In this document: piece after piece, positions 57,561 through 64,000 of the stretch | Layout: each line of letters begins with the position of its first letter | Position numbering within the stretch: the stretch's first letter is position 1 | Assembly: GCF_964340395.1 (NCBI RefSeq) | Contig: NC_135560.1 | Span: forward strand, 22,927,675 to 22,991,674 | From: Glandiceps talaboti | Lineage: Eukaryota > Hemichordata > Enteropneusta > Spengelidae | DNA: 64,000 bases | Direction: 5' to 3' | Notes under the pieces: model-generated | What the model was told of the DNA's origin: nothing | Databases searched by the model: none | The model's input: the letters and a program-made list of their open reading frames with translations, nothing else | Made by a program: the position numbers and the translations under genes

Positions 57561-57799
57561 TATCTTACGTAGATTGGTAAGTACTAGGTAGGTATTAAGT
57601 AGGTATGTAGGTAGGTAGCAAGCGGCAAGGGGAATGAGAGTTGTAGTTATTAAACTCCTTTTGAAATATATTTACCCTGTGTAGTAATTATAATTATGAT
57701 AGTGCTAACCCGGGATCTTATAAAGTAGATGCAAGACAGTCAAGCAGTCCACACTGAGTCACGATCAAAAAATACCTGTCATGTGAATATTATATATCA

Positions 57800-57932
57800 T
57801 GGGGGGGGGGTGTTATCATGTTTTAGAATTAAGTGAGGGGGGGGGGGGGTCGGCATGTTTTTGGTTTTACAGATAGGGGGGTCAGTGACGTTTTGTCGGC
57901 CCAATTTAAGAATCCACCGGTCCCCCCCCCCC
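57800..57932. repeat. Cluster of G- and C-homopolymers
   Basis: G10 at about 57801, G13 at about 57837, G6 near 57876 and C12 near 57920. The G runs and the C run could pair as a hairpin. The overlapping open frame starts inside the G run and is not protein-like. Confidence 0.75.
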
Positions 57933-58719
57933 AGGCTGGAGAAACTGACCAGTCCCTAACATCAACTGAGATTTCGGTCCAGACGTTGGCTTACTTGGCA
58001 CATTACCTTAAGCTTTCCGAAGCTAGACGTTTACATACGATGCAGCATAAATATTGTGTATAGAAACACGTGGGAATACATTCGACCCGTTAGGTATCTT
58101 ATATATATATATAGTTCTCAGGTAACAATTCTGCGGTAATACACGACTAGTCTGAAACGTGACGCACTGAAATGTACTATCCCTATTGAATAAAAAGATG
58201 GCAACGTACAAAGCTCCGTGTAGTAACTAGGTGATAACTACACATTTTGAAGATTTAGAAGTGGTTAGATTCTTTAAAACCCAATTCACATCATTGTCTT
58301 TTGCATCACCATTGAGTGATGACTTGAGATCTCATTTTATGTAGTCTCACAGGGATCTGCATTTCAAGACTTCAACTGATTGCCTTGTAATGTATGTCAT
58401 GCGAGTAGCGTATCGGATTGCTTAGTCTTTTATCACAGGTTTGCTTCCAAAGTCGAATTACAAAAAAAATGAAGATATATACTGGTGACTCATAGTGAAA
58501 TAGCAGAGCACCGTTTATCAGTCTTTAACTTGGCAAGTGAAAATGCAATTCCACGGGGATATTAACTGCTTAAGATTTAACTTTAATGCGAATTCCTTTA
58601 TCAAGCTGTTTTTCAGTGAAGATCCTTCTTCAACACCGGAATTATAATGCTTAGAATGTGTTTACTAGTGCTTAAATCTACCAGTATGTATAGAACATGG
58701 TATTTTCTAAGTACCACTC

Positions 58720-59000
58720 TTAAAGTGGCCATACGGATTACAGATTGGTATTAGTTTAGGATTTTTGATTAAAAAAGTAACTTTACCATGTAAGTTTCTA
58801 TGAAACCCTAAAAACAAAATATGTAAAAAGTATGTTTTTGTACATACAGGAAGGTTTTTCTTCAATTTATTGACATAAAAGTGGGAACTTGGTGTATGTT
58901 TTCGTATTTTTGCAAGTAGAAAAACATAGTAAAGTTGTCTTAATAAATAAAAAAAAGATATAAAACAGATATTCATTTCTCATATATATGGCCACTTTAA
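58720..59000. mobile_element. Palindromic MITE, family A copy 3, complete with TTAA ends
   Basis: It runs from TTAAAGTGGCCATA to TATGGCCACTTTAA. Inside, gtttctatgaaaccctaaaa and ttgcaagtagaaaaacata correspond to the arms of the copy at 30815. TTAA at both outer edges fits the TTAA target choice of piggyBac-type elements. It has no coding capacity. Confidence 0.8.
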
Positions 59001-59498
59001 TAATACTCACATTATGAAATCTTAACCCAGGAATACAAATAATTTCTCATATTAATGTGAAGCAGTCACAATTCTATATTTCAACATTCAAGTAGAAAAA
59101 CACAACATATACGACGAATGTTAATATATCAAATGCAAGGAAATGTTAAAACTTGGAAACCAAAACACAAGTAGCAATTCAAATAAGCACGTTTTTAGGG
59201 TCAACTATGGTAACAATATCCTGTAGGTGCTCTCTGACAATGAAGAACGTAAGGTGAACGAGTAGGTAATGATCTTGCTGACGGCAAGGCCCGGTTACCT
59301 ACCTCAAAGGACACTTTATGTATTCAATTTAATTCTCCGTCCTCTCAACAGATATCGAATCGTTCCTAAACCAATGTTAAATTCCCAGTTGAGTTATTCA
59401 CCAATTTGTCAAATAGATACTTGACCTTGAACTATACAACCGTTATATATCTTTTACAAATTTCAATTTATATACCCTGAATTTAAAAAAATGGGAAC

Positions 59499-59607
59499 GA
59501 ATTTCGCCGATGTGTCTTCAGCACCATCAGGGTTAACTCCAGTGGGATCATCCCGTCTCCATTTTAATATACTCCTGACGATGCTGTGGCGAAACTTCGG
59601 CGAATAT
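59499..59607. repeat. Inverted-repeat fragment, about 109 bp
   Basis: cgaatttcgccgatg..cttcagcaccatcagg pairs imperfectly with cctgacgatgctgtggcgaaa..cggcgaat. The words gatgctg and gcgaaact.cggcga are common at retroelement ends, but no body is visible. Confidence 0.5.
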
Positions 59608-59609
59608 TT

Positions 59610-60730
59610 GGGGTTTGCTTAAAAAACATGTTTTTGACTGAGAAAAAATCTTCATTTGTAATTATGAACATTCATTCCCGTAACACATACGTTATCAGTG
59701 CAAGAATTGTATAGTAAGATACTGTGACGTGCCATCACGAATAACTACTGAAAAGACGTGTGCACTTGAAATGTTGCCAAGAAAAATACTTCTCATCTCA
59801 AACAAATAGCGATCATCGTGCAAACTTTAACTTTTGACTATTAAACAACATACATGTTGGTCTTTATGTGAGATATTAAACTGAACATCTCAAAACAAAA
59901 GTTACAATACAAATAAACTAGACACATTATTGCTTTTGAAGACATCCATTTGGACATGTCAAAAAAGAAGACATAACACCATTAAAATAACACGAATCGC
60001 TTACGGCAGATTCGATGTAACCAAAGTTCATTGCAACCTTTCTCTCTTCCATTCCTTTGACATGATATAAGTTAGACAGGTATAACTATGCTTTTGAGGC
60101 TTCTCATTGTAAACTTGCTCATCTCATAACATCAAAAGGATACTGCCGCAAGCAACGGGATATTAAATACATTACACTTGGTTTAACACTAGTGCTATTT
60201 CCTGTAAAGCGCATTTATAATGAGAATGCATCTCTTCTGTTCCAACAAGCTACATTTGTAGTTAAGTGTGTCTGTTACTCATCTGAATAGAATTCTGCCC
60301 CGAACCCTCCACGAAACAAATCACAGCAAATATTAAAAAACAACACTAAAAACACACTTTCCGGAATATTTGTAATTCAAATACCTATATCACATTTGCT
60401 CTCGAAAATCAACATGGCATAATCATCTAGCATCAGGTTCACCAACAAATAAATCACTAAGAAATATTTTGCAAATAGTAACTTCAGAAAATCTTCATGT
60501 CGAGTAATGTGGTGAAGAGAACATGATATATACTAGCACTGATCGGTGTGATACCAATATTATAGCTATTAGGTAAAGAGGAAATATTTCTCAACTGCCT
60601 TTTACTATGGGATGTTTGCCAGTAAAGTAGTTCAACTTGACCAATGTCAGTTAAAATTTGAAATATTGTCACTTGCAATATTCTTTTCTTTCTAATGTGC
60701 TAATACATACTTCGATCCAAATACTTGGAC
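59610..60730. other. Intergenic, nothing recognised
   Basis: AT-rich, stops in all frames, no repeats seen. Confidence 0.5.
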
Positions 60731-60803
60731 GTTGAAAAAATCACGTGATTTGGATCACATCTTACACATTCAGATTTATAATAGGACTTTGCAAAGTTTG
60801 CCA

Positions 60804-61058
60804 TGGTGGCGCTCTACTTCCTGTCTGTGTGTACCTTGGGGTATACATGGTATAGGTTACTCAGTTAATCATAGAGCCCTGCTGTTTCCTCTATGTCTGA
60901 ACAATACGAAAAACATCCCTGATTTACACTTCTACAGAATACCAAGGGACAAAGCTCTTACAGAAATGGTACTATGGTCATACCCACGATTTGAGCGAGA
61001 GCGCTGTATTCTCAATTTCCTGTTTGCAGTCTGGAAAGACCAATTGGTTCACTACTAA
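60804..61058 (+). pseudogene. Possible THAP-type zinc-finger relic
   Basis: One frame contains FPLCLNNTKNIPDLHFYRIP followed by RDKALTEMVLW, then ERERC and a stop at 61056-61058. The C-x-N-x(6)-P-x-L-x-F-x-R-I-P pattern is that of THAP domains (C2CH DNA-binding fingers of P-element transposases and host THAP proteins). The first Cys pair is not intact, and the tryptophan and C-x2-H parts are not in the usual spacing. It is likely a decayed transposon or retrocopy fragment; an exon of an unknown gene is less likely. Confidence 0.35.
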
Positions 61059-62660
61059 TAAGCAAGTGTGTCCAGGGGTCATCAATAATCTAACCTTAAT
61101 ACTACCTATATTCAGTTCGTTGTCATGATACCAGAACTTACTATAATATCAAATTCGTGATCTATTTAGTTATCGCTGAAGTCAACCGGAAAACTGTGTT
61201 TGTACAAGTAATCTTAATTTGTTCTATGTGAATTAGGCCTAAGGGACGTGTCCATTAAATCGTAGTAAAATTGATCTTCTATACAGTCATATAGGGTAAA
61301 CATAGGGTAATACTAAGTCTACGAATCATAGACGAAATATTGTTTTGACTCCAGTCTTTAAAAAAACAAGACAAAGTTACAAATGTAGGTATTTTAAAAG
61401 AACAATCATAAACAATAACAGATACATCGTTGCCAGTATTCAAAAGAAGATTCGTCATTAAAGTACGACAAAATATATACAATGCATATAAAAGATACTT
61501 TGCAAGATCATATCTTTAGAGCACCATTATCTTAAGGAAGAAGAGTCAAATTACCTGAAAATTGGAGTTATCCAAATTTCCAAAAACTTTGCGATGTACA
61601 AGCTTGTTCCTGGTTGTTTTCAAGTAATTCAAGAAGAAATGTCACCATGTTTTAACCACTGTGAATATCACGTTTACCTTATGTTATCAAAGGGGAAGAT
61701 CGTAGGTATTAGGTGCACCCTTGCATCACGGATAGTATGGCAAAATAACGCCACACAATGTCAACTTTTAATATCATTTTTATTAGTTTCCGATTATATT
61801 CTTCAAACTCCATATCACTAAATCTTCAATTTCTTTTAGATAATAGAATCAAAATAATCCTAATATGTGCAAAAAGCTTTCTGATCTGAATATGACAGGT
61901 CTATGATTATATACCTCTGTGGGGTTTATCTTGAATGAATAAAATTGCTCCACAAGCTAATAATAGCTAACAATAAACGGAATAAAGTGACGAAAAGCAA
62001 TTTGCCACCCTCAACCATTTTGTTCCATTGCATTATTATTACAATTTGTTATTACAACTTTAACATCATGAATTGAGAATAAATTATACCACTTAGTGTA
62101 ACAGAAATAGTATGAGATGGAATAAAATGAAATGAAATATGAAATTATTTTGAATGTGCGATGCCGTGACACTAAAAACTCTCTGAAAAATGGTAATGGT
62201 GTAAATATACTTTGAAGACTTCTGAGTATTTTCTTGTTCGATTTTAATCTTCAAAACACTGTTTTGACCATTTATAGGAAGGAGATTAATTAAATAATCT
62301 ATTTCAATAGTATGCATCGTCGTATTGACATAGTTTAGAGCACCGGGCTATGTAGACTGAGACACGATAGACAGATATAAACACGACAAATATGCAATAA
62401 TGGCACGGCATGATATCAGTATGATTTTTGCATATGAAAACAATTTCATAACAACGTGACGCCAGTGTATCTATTGACCTGATGAACCACAAATTTGACC
62501 CCATGAACTTATAAACTATGCAATCGAAATGCATGAATAAATATGTAAAAAATTAATAAATGTACATCCTTCAAATTTAAAATCAGCGACGTTATATTAC
62601 TCTTTTAATGCACAGACTGCAACAACAATAAAATATGCCCACAATATTTACATTATCTAT
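61059..62660. other. Intergenic, nothing recognised
   Basis: No repeat array or protein-like frame found; short open frames lack domain signatures. Confidence 0.5.
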
Positions 62661-62664
62661 ATTA

Positions 62665-62757
62665 TGACGTAATGTATTTTGCTTGTGACGTCAGAGTCGG
62701 GTTCTACGTATTTTAATAGTTAGTACTATCGTATGTCCTTTAGAATGAATACGTCAT
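62665..62757 (+). promoter_or_regulatory. Cluster of three CRE-like sites upstream of GPCR gene
   Basis: TGACGTAA at 62665, the full palindromic CRE TGACGTCA at 62686 and TACGTCAT at 62750 (ATGACGTA on the other strand) fall within 93 bp, 325-420 bp before the receptor ATG. CREB/ATF-family factors bind such sites. Promoter function is inferred from position only. Confidence 0.45.
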
Positions 62758-63081
62758 GCAAAATTCATTTAATCTCAACATAAACTATTGTCACAAACAT
62801 ATCATTCTGAAATCACCAACGAAACATATTCTATCTTTGGAACGTGTCATTTAAATTTAAAACCAATATCGCTTGTATCTTCAGTTAGGGAAACGTGGGG
62901 AAAACATATACATGTATTATGAATGCGAGAGGGCGTGTTTATATTCATAAGTTTATGAACTGTATGATAATGTTTTGGATACTTCCGGACTTCACTAATG
63001 CGTTCAGTTTAAAAACACTTGTGCGCGTGGCAAGTATCACCATATGAAATACTTGACGACAGAGCAATACGTATTGCAAAG

Positions 63082-64000
63082 ATGGGGGATAACACCACAT
63101 CCATGTTTAATTCGACCTACTACGATTACAGCGATGGGAATTCGACGATTGAAAATTCAACAACTTCGATTTTGTCAACAGCGTATGATTTCTCTTCCTT
63201 TAATTTCACCGAAGGATCAAACAAACCAGAATCATCAAACATATCGACATACTTGAATTCAACCAGCACTATTTTACCTGATGTCAGCATTTCTGTTTTT
63301 CCGAGCCCAACACTTTCACCGGATTCTACCAATGACCGGGCAGCTGTTTCAATCGCACTCCCCACAGCCTATGGTATTATAAGTGTATCTGGCTTCATCG
63401 GTAATCTTTTGGTCATTCTCGTACTATTACTGTATTCAAAGATGAAAATGTTGCCAAACATCTACATTCTAAACTTAGCTACTGCCGATTTCCTATTTAT
63501 GCTCACCATACCTTTCATATCGCACCAATTTGTGACCACCAAATGGATATTTGGTAACGCCATGTGCAAATTTGTAATGTCCTTCGATGGAATGAATCAA
63601 TTTACAGGCGTGTTCCTCTTAACGGCAATGAGTTTGGATCGCTACATGGCCTTGAAATATCCGATGAAGTCCTTGAGCATTAGGACGGTGCGGAACACAC
63701 GCCTCATATGCATAATGATGTGGGTACTCTCCGTACTGGTAAGTCTACCCCTATGGTTGTACTCAGAAACGAGCATATCAGAATCCAGTAATGAGACACT
63801 TTGCAGTCTCTCTTGGTCTGGAGAGGTCTACCAAACGTTTATTCTGTACGCCTTTATGCTCGGATATGTGTTTCCTCTGCTTATCATTTCCTCTTGCTAT
63901 ATCTCCATAATCCGACTTATGATAAGAAACAAACAACCAGGCGAGAAAGGCATGAGCCGGAGAGGATCCAAACGCGTCGCTATACTTGTAATTGTTACTG
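63082..64000 (+). CDS. Somatostatin/allatostatin-C-type peptide GPCR, 3' end cut by window
   Basis: The first in-frame ATG after the stop at 63010-63012, in a good context (aaagATGg), opens a 306-codon frame without introns. The extracellular N-terminus (1-94) is Ser/Thr-rich with seven N-glycosylation sequons (N4, N10, N20, N25, N41, N53, N59). TM1 is about 95-118 (GNLLVI), TM2 127-150 (NLATADFLFML), TM3 163-186 with D169 in FDGMNQFT and the DRY at 186-188, TM4 207-226, and TM5 250-275. C162 and C241 are placed for the conserved disulphide. TM6 begins at about 298, where the window ends. SKMK..PNIYILNLA.AD and DGMNQFT are hallmarks of somatostatin receptors and arthropod allatostatin-C receptors. 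The nearby opioid-like receptor group is the alternative. It should signal through Gi/o at the plasma membrane. Confidence 0.88.
   Translation, partial: MGDNTTSMFNSTYYDYSDGNSTIENSTTSILSTAYDFSSFNFTEGSNKPESSNISTYLNSTSTILPDVSISVFPSPTLSPDSTNDRAAVSIALPTAYGIISVSGFIGNLLVILVLLLYSKMKMLPNIYILNLATADFLFMLTIPFISHQFVTTKWIFGNAMCKFVMSFDGMNQFTGVFLLTAMSLDRYMALKYPMKSLSIRTVRNTRLICIMMWVLSVLVSLPLWLYSETSISESSNETLCSLSWSGEVYQTFILYAFMLGYVFPLLIISSCYISIIRLMIRNKQPGEKGMSRRGSKRVAILVIVT

Noticed and set aside
57833-58063. Open frame beginning in the G-homopolymer
   Set aside because: It starts in a G13 run, passes a C12 run and has no protein-like features.

Overview
The window is nuclear DNA of an animal. It is AT-rich and intron-rich, carries eukaryotic GT-AG splice sites, and is full of microsatellites, palindromic DNA-transposon remnants, tRNA-derived SINEs and truncated LINE ends. 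The two recognisable genes are animal families: focadhesin and a somatostatin/allatostatin-C-type GPCR. The repeat style suggests an invertebrate (an invertebrate deuterostome or a lophotrochozoan), but the phylum cannot be fixed from this window.

Layout. Positions 683-41701 (+) hold the 3' part of a FOCAD (focadhesin) orthologue. I placed 25 coding exons by hand. All have AG/GT borders, all phases agree, and they sum to 4068 nt (1355 residues plus stop). The 5' exons lie upstream of the window. The 3' UTR appears to end near 42690, after an AATAAA. Exons 1-20 are compact (about 18 kb). Exons 20-21 and 21-22 are separated by introns of 6.1 and 13.2 kb filled with transposon relics and decayed tandem arrays. 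From about 42.7 to 63.0 kb no convincing gene is visible; this stretch holds microsatellites, palindromes, a possible THAP-domain relic and short tandem repeats. At 63082 (+) an intron-less reading frame begins that encodes a rhodopsin-family peptide GPCR, cut by the window end just inside transmembrane helix 6. Three CRE-like motifs cluster 325-420 bp upstream of its ATG.

Most notable observations: (1) a 38-bp minisatellite that contains the 3' end of FOCAD exon 12 plus its splice donor, giving nine evenly spaced donors of which only the first yields an open frame; (2) six exact POU octamers at about 53-bp spacing in intron 14; (3) a three-copy palindromic MITE family with TTAA ends; (4) a 1.8-kb foldback element with nested palindromes in intron 18; (5) a partial duplicate of exon 2, donor included, next to a palindromic element; (6) a tRNA-derived SINE family with four copies and a separate three-unit tRNA-like tandem array; (7) a perfect 74-bp-arm hairpin at 49.8-50.0 kb. 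The two genes share no evident function; they are neighbours only.
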